Source: Microbacterium sp. Se63.02b
Lineage (GTDB): Bacteria > Actinomycetota > Actinomycetes > Actinomycetales > Microbacteriaceae
DNA length: 64,000 nucleotides
Assembly (NCBI RefSeq): GCF_014171575.1
Contig: NZ_CP050453.1
Coordinates: 2,790,001 to 2,854,000 of the forward strand
Direction of reading: 5' to 3'
The notes under the pieces were generated by a model. The model searched no databases and was not told the DNA's origin. It saw only the letters and a list, made by a program, of their open reading frames with translations. Below are positions 28,095-40,888 of the stretch, one piece after another. Position numbers and translations under genes: made by a program. Numbering within the stretch: position 1 is the stretch's first letter; every line of letters starts with the position of its first letter.

Positions 28095-29497
28095 CTACTC
28101 CCTGGTCACGCCGGGGCGGGCGACACCCCTCGTCGCGCGGGCGACGACCAGGAGCACGGCCGTGAGACCGAGCGTGAGCAGCAGCTGGATCCGGGCGGCC
28201 GGGTCGATCATCGCGAGCGCGATCACGGCGGCCAGCAGCACCAGGCACAGCCACGACAGCCACGGGAAGCCCCACATCCGCATCGGCATCTGCTCCCCCG
28301 TGCGGTCGGCGCGACGGCGCAGGATGATCTGCGACACGGCGGTCGCGGTCCAGATCACCAGCAGTGTCGAGCCGACCACGTTGAGCAGCGCGGGGAGCAC
28401 GACGTCGGGGAACGCCCAGTTGAGCCCCACCGTGACGAAGCCGAAGGCGACCGAGGCCAGCACGGCGACGAACGGCACGCCCTTGAGGCTCGTGCGCGTC
28501 GCGGCCAGCGGCGCCAGACCGCGCTCGCCCAGGGAGTAGGCCATGCGCGAGGCGCCGTAGATGTTGGCGTTCATGGCCGACAGCAGCGCGATGATCACGA
28601 TCAGGTCCATCACGAGTCCGACACCGGGCACGTTCAGGGTGTCGAGCACGGCCGAGAACGGACCCGCCTTGACCGCCGGGTCGTTCCACGGCAGCACGGC
28701 CACGATCACGAAGATCGATCCGACGTAGAACACCAGGATGCGCACGAGCACCTCGCGCACGATACGGCGGATGTTGTGCGCGGGGTCATTCGACTCGGCG
28801 GCGGCGATCGCGACCACCTCGGTGCCCCCGAAGGCGAACACGACGATGAGAAGGGCGCCCGCGATGCCGGCGATGCCGTTGGGCGCGAAGCCACCGTCGT
28901 CGACCAGGTTCGCGATGCCGGTCGCCGGCACACCGGGGATGAGCCCGACGATCGCGCACACCCCGACCACGAGGAACGCGATGATCGCCGCGACCTTGAT
29001 CGCCGCGAACCAGAACTCGAAGCGGCCGTAGTTGCGCACCCCGAACAGGTTCACGGCCGTGAGGGCCACCACGAAGATCAGCACCCACACCCAGGCGGGG
29101 ATCCCCGGCGTCCAGTTCGCCACGATCGCACCGGCACCCGTCGCCTCGGCCGCGATCACCACGACCAGCTGGATCCAGTACAGCCAGCCGACCGCGCTGC
29201 CCGCGCTGCGTCCCATCGCCTTCTGGGCATAGGAGCTGAAGGCACCGGAGCTGGGCCGAGCCGCGACCATCTCGGCGAGCATCGCCATCACGAGCACGAC
29301 GATGCCGCCCGCGACCAGGTACGACACCAGGACCGCGGGACCCGCGATGCTGATCGCCTGCCCCGAGCCGACGAACAGGCCGGCGCCGATGGCCCCGCCG
29401 AGACCCATCATCGAGATCTGACGACGGGTCAGGCCGGGGTGCAGGCCCTGGTGGTGGTCGTGGTGGGCGGGACCTCGGTCCGACGATCGCCGGTCAT
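28095..29497 (-). CDS. APC-family amino acid permease, frameshift near the N-terminus
   Basis: A transporter of about 468 residues and 12 helices from the amino acid-polyamine-organocation superfamily. The first-helix motif GLGGAIGAGLFVGSG is the substrate-site signature of AAT-type (GabP/AroP-like) permeases. ATG 29497 overlaps the aminotransferase stop. A C missing at about 29472-29474 puts the first 15 or so codons out of frame; restoring it gives EVPAHHDHHQGLHPGLTRRQ before the first helix, a histidine-rich cytosolic N-terminus. It probably imports the amino acid handled by the coupled aminotransferase. Confidence 0.92.
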
Positions 29498-30561
29498 GCG
29501 TCCACCTCGACGCGCAGGGTCGCGAGTGCGGCCGCGACCCGATCGATGTCCACCGTCGAGCCCGACGAGATGCGGATGCCCTCGCCGGCGAAGGCGCGGG
29601 CGATCACACCTCCCGCCTGCAGGACGCTCTCGAGCTCGGCGGTGCGCTCGCCCGCGGGGACCCAGACGAAGTTCGCCTGCGAGCGGACGGCGGGCCACCC
29701 TGCCGCGGTGAGCACCGTGTACAGACGGTCGCGCTGGACGACCACCTCGTCGATGCGCGTCGCGAGCTCATCCTCCGCATCCAGCGAGGCCAGGGCCGCG
29801 GCCTGGGCGAGGTCGGTCACCCCGAACGGCACGGCGACCTTGCGCTGATTCTCGGCGACCTCGACGGGCGCGATCGCGTAGCCGATGCGAAGACCGGCGA
29901 GCCCGTAGGCCTTCGAGAACGTGTGCAGCACAGCCACATGCGGGTGACGTCGGAACAGCTCGATCCCGGCACCGTGGCTCTCGGTGCGGTCGAAGTGCAC
30001 GTAGGCCTCGTCGACCACGACGAGGACGTCGTGCGGCACGGCGGCGACGAACCGCTCCAGCTCATCGGCACCGACCACGGTCCCGGTCGGGTTGTTCGGG
30101 TTGCATACGAAGATCAGGCGCGTGTGCGGGGTGATCGCCGCGAGCATGGCCTCGAGGTCGTGGCCGTGATCGGCGTCGAGCGGCACCGGCACCGGCGTGG
30201 CCCCGGCGATGCGGACGAGCGAGGGATACGCCTCGAAGGACCGCCATGCGAAGACCACCTCATCGCCTTCTCCGGCGACCGCGTGGATGAGCTGGGACGC
30301 GATCTCGACCGAGCCGGCGCCGACGGTGACCTCGGCGGCGTCGACGCCGTAGCGCGCGGCCAGCCGCTCACGCAGAGCAGCCGCGCTCATGTCGGGGTAC
30401 CGATGGATGCCGTCCAGGCGATCCCGCACGGCCTGGGCGACCGAGGGCAGCGGGGGATGCGGAGACTCGTTCGACGAGAGCTTCGAGGCACCGACGGGGG
30501 CGGAGCGCCCCTGCCGGTATGCGGGGACGGCATCGAGTCCGGCACGGGTGGGGAGGGGCAT
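29494..30561 (-). CDS. Histidinol-phosphate / aromatic aminotransferase-like protein (HisC fold)
   Basis: An intact 355-residue PLP-dependent class I/II aminotransferase. The Schiff-base lysine is in TFSKAYGLAGLRIGY, the cofactor site in CNPNNPTGT and VVDEAYVHF, and the N-terminal LSSNESPHPP is HisC-like. Actinobacterial members outside the his operon are often aromatic aminotransferases, and coupling to an APC permease and an Lrp regulator favours an aromatic amino acid or a catabolic role over histidine synthesis. The promoter has TAGGGT at 30604-30609 (minus), leaving a short leader. Confidence 0.9.
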   Translation of the reverse strand: MPLPTRAGLDAVPAYRQGRSAPVGASKLSSNESPHPPLPSVAQAVRDRLDGIHRYPDMSAAALRERLAARYGVDAAEVTVGAGSVEIASQLIHAVAGEGDEVVFAWRSFEAYPSLVRIAGATPVPVPLDADHGHDLEAMLAAITPHTRLIFVCNPNNPTGTVVGADELERFVAAVPHDVLVVVDEAYVHFDRTESHGAGIELFRRHPHVAVLHTFSKAYGLAGLRIGYAIAPVEVAENQRKVAVPFGVTDLAQAAALASLDAEDELATRIDEVVVQRDRLYTVLTAAGWPAVRSQANFVWVPAGERTAELESVLQAGGVIARAFAGEGIRISSGSTVDIDRVAAALATLRVEVDA

Positions 30562-30598
30562 CGTCAGAGCATCCTTGCTGCGATCGGAGTGGGGTGTC

Positions 30599-30706
30599 GC
30601 GCAACCCTAGAACGGATGCCGGGCACTGGGCAATCGGTGCACCTGATACTGCGCAACCCGCGCAACAGACCCGCGACTTCGCCCGAAACTGTGGGCAGAC
30701 TGCCCA
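30599..30706 (-). promoter_or_regulatory. Aminotransferase upstream region with GCGCAAC repeats and a 15-bp palindrome
   Basis: GCGCAAC occurs at 30599-30605, 30651-30657 and 30660-30666; the first two are 52 bases apart and the last two nine. TGGGCAG-A-CTGCCCA at 30692-30706 is a perfect palindrome. The -10 TAGGGT (30604-30609, minus strand) overlaps the first repeat. The arrangement would suit an Lrp-type regulator wrapping DNA; binding is inference. Confidence 0.45.
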
Positions 30707-30738
30707 GACCGGACACGCACGTCCACCCCGGGCAGCCG

Positions 30739-32541
30739 TCACCGGGCGACGCTGACCTCCGCGGGGTCGCGCACCGGGAGGCGGCACACGAACGCGCGGC
30801 AGTCGTACGCCCGCTCCGCCGTCGCCTCCTTGCCCGCGAACAGCTCGAAGCCGGCCTCGGCGAGCGCACGCGCCTGTGCGGGGGCGACCACGGAGACGAC
30901 CTCGGCATCCGCACCCCTGGCGGCGGCGGCGAGCGCGCCGTGCCGGTCGGCGGTGACCACGACGAGCTGGCGGGGCGGAACGGCGAGACCCGCAGCCACC
31001 CGCAGCAGGGTGCCGTGGGCGAAGGGCTGCTCCAGCGACCTCTCGGCGAGCGCACTCACGGCCGCGACCGCGGCCTCCCGGTATCTCTCCCCGCGCCCAG
31101 CCACCACGCGGTCAGCGCGGCACCGGCGACCGCAGCGGCATCCGATGGCAGGTCGCCGTCGGTCTCATCGGGTGAGGTCGCGATGCCCTGGGCCGACAGC
31201 AGCGGGTCGTCGCCGCCGGGACCATCGAGCACCTCGTCGAGGGTGCGCCGCGCCTCGGTCGCCCACATCGCGTCGCCGGTCGCGAGCGCGAGGGCGAACA
31301 GACCGTCGGCGAACAGCCCTCGGTCGGCCGCGGTCGCCACGGCGGATGACGCCCGGCCGTCGAGCGATGTGCGCACCAGCGCGCCGGCGGAGTTCCGGTT
31401 GACCCGCACCACGTGGTCGGCGGCAGCAGCCGCGGCATCGATCCAGCGCTGCTCCCCGAATGCCAGCCCCCGCCCGGGACAGGGCGCCGATCGCCAGCCC
31501 GTTCCAGCCGGTGATCACCTTGCCATCGACGGCGGGCGACTCCAGGTCCGCGCGGTCGGCGAGGGTGCGGAGGTAGTACCCGCCCTCGTTGCGCACACCG
31601 TCGATCATCGACTCCGAGTCCTGTGCCGCGCCGAACCCTCCGCCGTCGCGACGGAGCACGTCGATCAGGAAGGCGGCGATCCCGCGCACGGTTCGCTCGT
31701 CCTGCGCGTCGCGTGCGACATCCAGCAGCTGCGCGTTGTCGGTCAGCATCCGCTCGTAGTGCGGCACCGTCCAGTCGCGCTGCGTCGCATACCGGAAGAA
31801 GCCCCCGTCGGCGTCGCGCAGGGCGGACCCCGCCATCGCGGCGAGCGCGCGCTCGACCGACGCCGCCGCATCCGGAGCGCCCTCTCGCACGACCGGATGC
31901 TGCAGGAACCGCAGCGTGGTCGCGACGGGGAACTTCGGTGCGCCGCCGTACCCTCCGAACTGCCGGTCCTCGCGCTGCGCGATCGCCTCCGCCGCTGTCG
32001 CGATCGCGACGACGTCCGGCAGGTCGGACGGCGCCGACTCCGCAGCCCTCGCGAGCGCATCCGTCACCGCATCCGCCGACTCCTCGGCTTGGGCGCGTCG
32101 CACCGTCCACGCCTCGCGCACCGCGGCGAGCACCTCGCGGAACGCGGGCATCGGAGCACGCGCCTCTGGGGGCCAGTACGTGCCGGCGTAGAACGTGCGC
32201 CCTCGCGGAGTGGCGAAGACCGTGAGCGGCCAGCCGAGGTTCTGCGTGAAGGCGGAGGCGGCGGCCATGTAGGCGCCGTCGACCTGCGGATGCTCCTCCC
32301 GGTCGACCTTCACCGCCACGAAACCGTCGTTGATCAGCGCCGCCGTCGCGGGGTCGGCGAACGACTCGCGTGCCATCACATGGCACCAGTGGCACGTCGA
32401 GTAGCCGATCGAGATCAGCAGCGGCACGTCGCGCCGCTGCGCTTCGGCGAACGCCTCCTCGCCCCAGGGGAACCAGTCGACGGGGTTGTCGGCGTGCGCC
32501 CGCAGGTACGGGCTGAGCGTGTCGGCGAGCCGGTTGGTCAT
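30739..32541 (-). CDS. DUF255 thioredoxin-domain protein (YyaL / spermatogenesis-associated protein 20 family), two frameshifts
   Basis: A protein of about 600 residues. The N-terminal thioredoxin-like domain begins [19 protein letters not shown] and has the CHWC-type active site ([10 protein letters not shown]); an (alpha/alpha)6 barrel resembling N-acylglucosamine 2-epimerases follows ([45 protein letters not shown]). Family function is poorly known. Frame changes occur at the G-run near 31471-31475 (one base too many or two too few) and at 31095-31098 (one G missing). TAGCGT lies six bases before ATG 32541. Confidence 0.9.
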
Positions 32542-32590
32542 ACCCTCACGCTACGCCGCGCGGGAACGCCACGCCGCGGGAGGACGCGAG

Positions 32591-33160
32591 TCAGCCGACC
32601 AGCAGGTCGATCGGGCGCGATGCCGCGTAGCCGACGAGCGGCAGAGCGCGGTCCGCGGCCAGCGCGATGCGGGCGCGCAGCACGTCGGAGGCGATCTCGT
32701 AGCCGTCGAAGTCGGTGTCGCTCGCGTACACCCCGAGCGGAAGGGTGAGCGCCTGGAAGAACGCGAACAGCGGACGCAGCTGATGCTCGATGATCAGCGC
32801 GTGCTTCTCGCCGCCGCCGGTCGCCGCGAGCAGCACCGGCTTGCCGACCAGCTCGTACTGTCCGACGAAATCGAAGAGGTGCTTGAACAGGCCCGTGAAC
32901 GACGCCCGGTAGACCGGGCTGCCGACGATCAGGAGGTCGGCGGACTCGATCGCCTGCAGCTGGGCCTCCACCTCCGGCGCGAGCTGGTCGCGTCGAAGCG
33001 CGCCGGCCAGTCCGGGGCCGATCTCCGTGAGCTCGATGAGCTGCGACTCGACCGCGGCGCGTTCGCCGATCGCGGCCGTGATCGCCCGGACGAGGGCCGT
33101 CGTCTTGCTCGGCTCGTGCAGGGAACCCGACACGGCCACGACGCGGAACGGAGCTGTCAT
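32591..33160 (-). CDS. NAD(P)H-dependent FMN reductase (MsuE/SsuE-like)
   Basis: A 189-residue flavodoxin-fold protein. The N-terminal VAVSGSLHEPSKTTAL phosphate loop, GSPVYRASFTGLFKHLFDF and TGGGEKHALIIEHQLRPLF match the SsuE/MsuE group, which supplies reduced FMN to two-component monooxygenases. The chosen ATG 33160 has TACCGT six bases upstream; an upstream in-frame ATG at 33217 would add 19 residues lying in a hairpin. It is separated from the luciferase-like monooxygenases at 41-49 kb but could serve them (inference). Confidence 0.9.
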   Translation of the reverse strand: MTAPFRVVAVSGSLHEPSKTTALVRAITAAIGERAAVESQLIELTEIGPGLAGALRRDQLAPEVEAQLQAIESADLLIVGSPVYRASFTGLFKHLFDFVGQYELVGKPVLLAATGGGEKHALIIEHQLRPLFAFFQALTLPLGVYASDTDFDGYEIASDVLRARIALAADRALPLVGYAASRPIDLLVG

Positions 33161-33180
33161 GCCTCGACGGTACTCACGAC

Positions 33181-33215
33181 GACGCCCCGTGTCGCGCGAT
33201 GCGACACGGGGCGTC
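33181..33215. terminator. Perfect 15-bp stem-loop between the aldo/keto reductase and FMN reductase genes
   Basis: GACGCCCCGTGTCGC (33181-33195) pairs perfectly with GCGACACGGGGCGTC (33201-33215) around a five-base loop. It lies 22 bases after the aldo/keto reductase stop on the minus strand and just before the FMN reductase promoter. There is no T-tract. A terminator for the reductase is most likely. Confidence 0.65.
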
Positions 33216-33236
33216 ATGTGCGGGGAGAACCGGGTC

Positions 33237-35350
<2,114 letters not shown>

Positions 35351-35351
<1 letters not shown>

Positions 35352-35365
35352 ACGATGGAGGGCTA
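35351..35365 (+). promoter_or_regulatory. -10 element for leaderless hrpA
   Basis: TACGAT at 35351-35356 is followed by eight bases and ATG 35365. It overlaps the start codon of the divergent membrane-protein gene, which casts some doubt on that start. Confidence 0.45.
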
Positions 35366-38300
35366 TGTCCTCCCCCGTGATCTCCTATCCCCCGGAGCTG
35401 CCCGTCAGCGCCGCCAGGGGCGAGATCGCCGATGCCATCCGCGACCACCAGGTCGTGATCGTCGCGGGGGCGACCGGCTCCGGCAAGACCACCCAGCTGC
35501 CGAAGATCGCCCTCGAACTGGGGCGCGAGCGCATCGCGCACACGCAGCCCCGCCGACTGGCCGCCCGGACCATCGCGGAACGTGTCGCGGAAGAACTGCA
35601 CGTCGAGCTCGGCACCCTCGTCGGCTACAAGGTGCGCTTCACCGACAAGGTCTCGGACGCCACTCGCATCGCCCTGATGACCGACGGCATCCTCCTCAAC
35701 GAGATCCACCGCGACCGGCTGCTCACCCGCTACGACACGATCATCATCGACGAGGCGCACGAACGCTCCCTCAACGTCGACTTCCTGCTGGGGTATCTGG
35801 CCCGCATCCTGCCGGAACGTCCCGACCTCAAGATGATCATCACCTCGGCGACGATCGACCCGGAGAGCTTCGCGAAGCACTTCGCCGCAGCGGACGGCAC
35901 GCCGGCACCGATCATCGAGGTGTCGGGGCGCACGTATCCCGTCGAGATCCGCTACCGCGGCCCGGTCGAAGACGCGGACGACGAGAGCGCACCGGCCGAG
36001 CCGGAGGACGAGGTCTCGGCGATCGTCGCCGCACTGCGCGAACTCGACCGGGAGGCCCCGGGTGATGTGCTCGTCTTCCTGCCCGGCGAGGCCGAGATCC
36101 GCGACGCCGCGGATGCCGTGCGCGGCGCCTACGCGAACGACCGCTCCCCCACCGAGGTGCTGCCGCTGTTCGGTCGCCTCTCCGCCGCCGACCAGCACCG
36201 GGTCTTCGAACGCAGCAGGGTCGCGGGCGTCCGTCGTCGGGTCATCCTCGCGACGAACGTCGCCGAGACGAGCCTCACGGTCCCCGGCATCAAGTACGTG
36301 ATCGACACCGGGACCGCGCGCATCTCCCGCTACAGCAACCGCTCCAAAGTGCAGCGACTGCCGATCGAGGCCATCTCGCAGGCCTCGGCGAACCAGCGCT
36401 CCGGTCGCGCGGGGCGCACCAGCGACGGCATCGCGATCCGCCTGTACTCGGAAGAGGACTTCGACCGTCGCCCGGAGTTCACCGAGCCCGAGATCCTGCG
36501 CACCTCGCTGGCGTCGGTCATCCTGCAGATGCTGTCGCTCGGGTTCGGCGACATCAGCGCGTTCCCCTTCCTCACGCCGCCGGACTCCCGGGGCGTCAAA
36601 GCGGCCTTCGACCTGCTCACCGAGCTCGGAGCCGTCGAGCCCTCCCGTCGTGACGGCTCCCCGCACCTCACCCGCACCGGCCGCGACATCTCGCGCATGC
36701 CGATCGATCCGCGGTTCGCCCGCATGCTGATCGAGGCCGGGCGGTCCGGATCCGCCGGCACCGTGACCCGAGACGTGCTCGCGATCGTGTCGGGCATGAC
36801 GATCCAGGACGTGCGGGAGCGGCCGGAGGAGCGCCGCGAGGAGGCCGACCGCCTGCACGCCCGCTTCGTCGATCCGACCAGCGACTTCCTGACCCTGCTG
36901 AACCTCTGGAACCACCTGCGCGAGCAGCAGCGTGAGCTCGGGTCCAGCGCGTTCCGTCGGCTGTGCCGCGCCGAGCATCTGAACTACGTGCGGGTGCGGG
37001 AGTGGTTCGATGTGCACCGCCAGCTGCGCACGCTCGTGAAGACGCCCGATCGCTCCCACGACGACACCGGGACGAGCGACCCCGACGCCATCCACCGCTC
37101 GCTGCTCGCCGGACTCCTGTCGCAGATCGGCATCCTCGACGAACGCACCGCTCCCGCGGGGAAGGCGCACTCCCCCGCCAAGGAGCAGAAGGGCCGGCGC
37201 ATCGCGGAGTACCGGGGTGCCCGCGGCATCCGGTTCTCGATCTTCCCGGATCCGGTCTGCGCAAGAAGAGTCCTCGCGCCGTGATCGCCGCCGAGATCGT
37301 GGAGACCTCGCGCACCTTCGCCCGAACCGTCGCCGCGATCGACCCGGCGTGGGCGGAACCGCTGGCCGGTGACCTCGCCAAGCGGCAGGTGACCGAGCCG
37401 CACTGGTCGAAGGATGCCGGCGCCGCCGTCGCGTTCGAGAAGGTGACGCTGTTCGGACTCGAGATCATCCCGCGGCGCCGCGTGCAGTTCGCCCGCATCG
37501 ACCGGCCAGCCTCGCGCGAGCTGTTCGTGCGGCACGCGCTCGTCGAAGGCGAGTGGGATCCGACGCGCATCGACAAGAGGGTGAGCGCGTTCTGGCGCAG
37601 CAACGCCGAGCTGCGCCGACGCCTCGAGAAGCTCGAAGAACGCGAGCGCCGCCGCGACATCCTCGCCGGCGATGAGGCCGTGTTCCGCTTCTACGATGAA
37701 CGCATCCCCGCCGACGTGTTCGACGTGCGCTCGTTCGAGAGCTGGTGGCGCGAGGCCATGGCGACGACGCCGAAGCTGCTCGTCATGCGTGAGAGCGACC
37801 TGATCGACGATGAGGAGCGCGCGGATCAGCGCGAGTTCCCGACACGGTGGACGCAGGGCGATCAGGTCCTCGGACTCGCGTACCGGTTCGAGCCGGGCGC
37901 CGACGACGACGGTGTCAGCGTGGTGGTGCCCCTGCCCCTGCTGGCACAGCTCGAGGACCGCGGCTTCGACTGGCAGGTCCCCGGCCTGCGCGCCGAACTC
38001 GTGACCGGACTGCTGCGAGCGCTGCCGAAGGCCATCCGCCGCCACGTGGTGCCCGCAGCCGACTGGGCCGAGAAGTTCGGGGCAGAGCTCGCCGAAGAGG
38101 GTCCGGAGTCGCACGGCGGCCTGCCTCCACGCACGCTCAAGGACGCTCTCGCCCGGCTCATCCAGCCGCTCGCGAACCAGCTCGTCTCCGCCGTTGACTT
38201 CGAGGACGAGCGGGTGCCCGCGCACCTGCGCATGAACTTCCGCGCGGTGGACGAACGCGGCAGGGTCGTCGGCTCCGGACGTGATCTGCGAGCCCTGCAG

Positions 38301-39281
38301 GCGCAGCTCTCCGACCGCGCGCGCAGCAGCGTCGCGCGCTCGATCACCGCACCTCCCCGCTCCGGCGCCCCGGGCCCGAACCGCGGCGCCGAGCGCGTCG
38401 CCGCGGCACCGGTCGAACAGACCGGGCTGACGGGGTGGACGTTCGGGGAGCTGCCCGAGGTGCTCGACACGCGGGTCGCCGGCGGAGTCGTGCGCGGCTA
38501 TCCGGCCATCGTCGACCAGGGCAAGAGCGTGGCGGTGCGCGTCGAGTCCACTCCTGAGGCCGCAGCTGCTGCGACCCGCGACGGCGTGCTGCGACTGGTG
38601 CTGCTGGGCGTCCCCTCGCCGTCGTCGTATGTTCAGGAGCACCTGACGAGCCAGGAGAAGCTGGCGCTCGCGGCTTCGTCGTACCCGTCAGCCGCTGCGC
38701 TGATCGAGGACTGTCGCGCCGCTGTGTCCCGGCGGGTCGTCCAGAGCATCGTGCCGGACGGGATCGTGCGCAGCGAGGCCGAATTCGTGCGGGTGCGCGA
38801 CGCCGTGTCGGCGGTGCTCGTGGACGAGCTCTTCGCCTGCGTCTCGCTGGTCGCCCGCATCCTGACGAAGTCCCGCGACGTCGAGCGCGGGATCAAGTCG
38901 CAGAACTCTCTGGCGCTCCTCGGACCTCTCAACGACATCCGCACGCAGTTGAGCGGTCTGCTGCATCCCGGATTCGTCTCGGCCGCCGGCGCCGATCGGC
39001 TCGCGCACTTCCCGCGGTACCTCGAGGGCATGCTCGACCGGCTGAAGACGCTCGCGAGCGAGCCTGGCAAGGACCGCGCGCGCATGACCGAGTACGAGCG
39101 CATGGCGAAGGCGTTCGAAGACGCCGGCGGCACGATCCCGCTCGCCCGCGACGCCGCGCCCGCGCTCGTCGAGGTGCGCTGGCTGCTGGAGGAGTACCGG
39201 GTCAGCGTGTTCGCGCAGCGTCTCGGCACCGCACAGCCCGTGTCGCCGCAGCGGATCATGAAGGCGCTGTCAGGTCGCTGA
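35365..39281 (+). CDS. hrpA: ATP-dependent RNA helicase HrpA, frameshifted
   Basis: About 1305 residues joined, the usual size for bacterial HrpA. DEAH-box motifs run in order: GATGSGKTTQ (Walker A, near residue 35), TQPRRLAA, IDEAHERSLN (motif II), TSATID (motif III), LATNVAETSLT and QRSGRAGR (motif VI). The winged-helix/ratchet, OB and a long C-terminal HrpA-specific region follow. It unwinds RNA and is implicated in mRNA processing and rescue of stalled ribosomes. One G is missing at about 37257-37258; restoring it gives FSIFPGSGLRKKSPRAVIAA. Confidence 0.95.
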
Positions 39282-39307
39282 GCCCTCGCTTCGGCCCTCG
39301 GCACGGG

Positions 39308-39320
39308 TAGCCTGAACGCA
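39308..39320 (+). promoter_or_regulatory. -10 element for leaderless start of the quinone oxidoreductase-like gene
   Basis: TAGCCT (39308-39313) is followed by six bases and ATG 39320. Confidence 0.5.
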
Positions 39321-40262
39321 TGGCTCGCGCGATCGTCTACACCGAAATCGGCTCCCCCGCTGTCCTGCACCTGATGGAGATCCCCGACCCCGTGGCGGCA
39401 CGCGGCGAGGTCGTCGTCCGCATCGAGGCCGCCGGCGTGAACCCCATCGACGCGAAGCTGCGCAGCGGCAAGCGCCCGTCGCCGCCGATCACGGAACCGC
39501 GCCCTGTCGGATTCGACGGCGCCGGTGTCGTCGAGGTGCTCGGCGAGGGCGTCGATCGGTTCGCGGTCGGCGATCGGGTGGCGATCCGCGACGCGCACGG
39601 CACCTACGCCTCGGCGCTCGCGATCGCGACCGAGAACCTCGAGAAGCTCCCCGACGCCGTCACGATGGCCGAGGGCGCGGCGATCGGCATCCCCTCCGGC
39701 ACGGCCTATCAGGCGCTGCGCTCCCTCGGAGTGACCGAGGGCGACGTCCTGCTCGTGCACGCCGGCTCGGGGGCGGTCGGCCAGGCGGCGGTGCAGTTCG
39801 CCGTCGCGGGGGTGCGACCGTGATCGCCACCGCCAGCACGGCCCGCCACGACCAGCTGCGCGAGCTCGGCGCGATCCCCGTGGCCTACGGCGACGGGCTG
39901 CTCGAGCGGGTCCGCGAGGCCGCTCCATCTCCCGTCACGGTCGTGCTCGACGGCGCGGGCACCGACGAGGCGATCGAGACCTCGCTCGCCCTGGTCGCCG
40001 ACCGCGACCGGATCGCGACGATCGTGCGTGGACCGGACGCCGCATCGTTCGGCATCCGCGCGTTCTCGGGCGGATCGCCGGTGCCGCTGAGCGCGGAGGA
40101 GCTCGCATGGCGCGCCGAGGCGCTGCCGAAGACCATCGAGCTGCTCGCCGCCGGCGACTTCACGATCGAGCTGGGCCCGGAACTCCCCTCGCCGAAGCGG
40201 CGCAGGCCCATGAGCTCATGGAGTCCGGCGCCACCTCGGGCAAGATCATCCTCGTGCCGTAG
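39320..40262 (+). CDS. MDR-superfamily NADP-dependent alcohol dehydrogenase / quinone oxidoreductase, two frameshifts
   Basis: About 314 residues joined. The N-terminal GroES-like domain has GVNPIDAKLRSG and GFDGAGVVEVLGEGV; the Rossmann domain has VLLVHAGSGAVGQAAVQFA. No catalytic-zinc cysteines are seen, so it belongs to the zinc-free quinone-oxidoreductase branch. A G is missing in the G-run 39809-39813 (AAGGATVIATAS restored) and a C in the run near 40186-40189 (ELPLAEAAQAHELME restored). The C-terminus ATSGKIILVP is typical. The physiological substrate is not evident. Confidence 0.9.
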
Positions 40263-40281
40263 CCGAGGGTCACGTCGGGGT

Positions 40282-40888
40282 TCAGGCTGGAGCCACCGGG
40301 CGTCCGATCGACAGCATGAGCCGGTTCGCCCAGTTGAAGAACGCGGCGCCGTGGATGAAGTCGGCGATCTCCAGGTCGTCGAGTCCGGCCGCGCGCAGCC
40401 GCACGATCTCGTCCTCCCCGAACGCGTTCGGCGTGTCGGTGAGGGCGACGGATGCCGCGACGACGGCGTTCCAGCGCTCGCCGAGGTCGGCGTCCACCCC
40501 CTCGTCGAGCAGGAGGTCGACGTCGTCCGTGCGCTTGCTGTGGTGCGCGGCGAAGCGCGAGTGCACCGAGGCGCAGAACACGCAGCCGTTGCGACGGGAT
40601 GCCGCGGTCGCGGCCAACTCGCGGTCGGCGCGGGGCAGCCCCTCCGCGGCGTTGTAGAAGATGTCCTTGTCGACGAGGGTGCGCGCTTTCAACACCTCGG
40701 GGTCGCGGGCCAGCAGACGGAAGTAGTCGTTCTTCGCGCGAGCCGCGTCGACGAGACCGTCGAAGTGACGCTCGGTCAGGTCCTCCTCGGCGAGCGGTGC
40801 GAGGTGGGACCCACCCGACCTCCCCGCGGGTGAACGCGTGCGGATGCGGGGCGTCGTCGTGACGGAGCACGGTGGTCTCGGCGGTCAT
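40282..40888 (-). CDS. Alkylhydroperoxidase-domain protein (Avi_7169-type), frameshifted
   Basis: About 203 residues. The AhpD/carboxymuconolactone-decarboxylase-fold signature is AASRRNGCVFCASVHSRF, with the CxxC-His redox site CVFC...H. The C-terminus DLEIADFIHGAAFFNWANRL is family-typical. Two bases are missing near 40809-40812; with them the N-terminus reads GWVPHLAPLAEEDLTERHF. It overlaps the preceding CMD gene by ATGA and is the last gene of the eight-gene monooxygenase/ABC operon. From memory, this protein type recurs together with its neighbours' families; I infer it deals with peroxide or a reactive product of the monooxygenases. Confidence 0.83.

Noticed and set aside
29923-32748. 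A 941-codon open frame on the plus strand
   Set aside because: It runs antisense to the aminotransferase and DUF255 genes, has no recognisable domain, and is compositionally a G+C-rich shadow frame rich in Arg, Gly and Ala.
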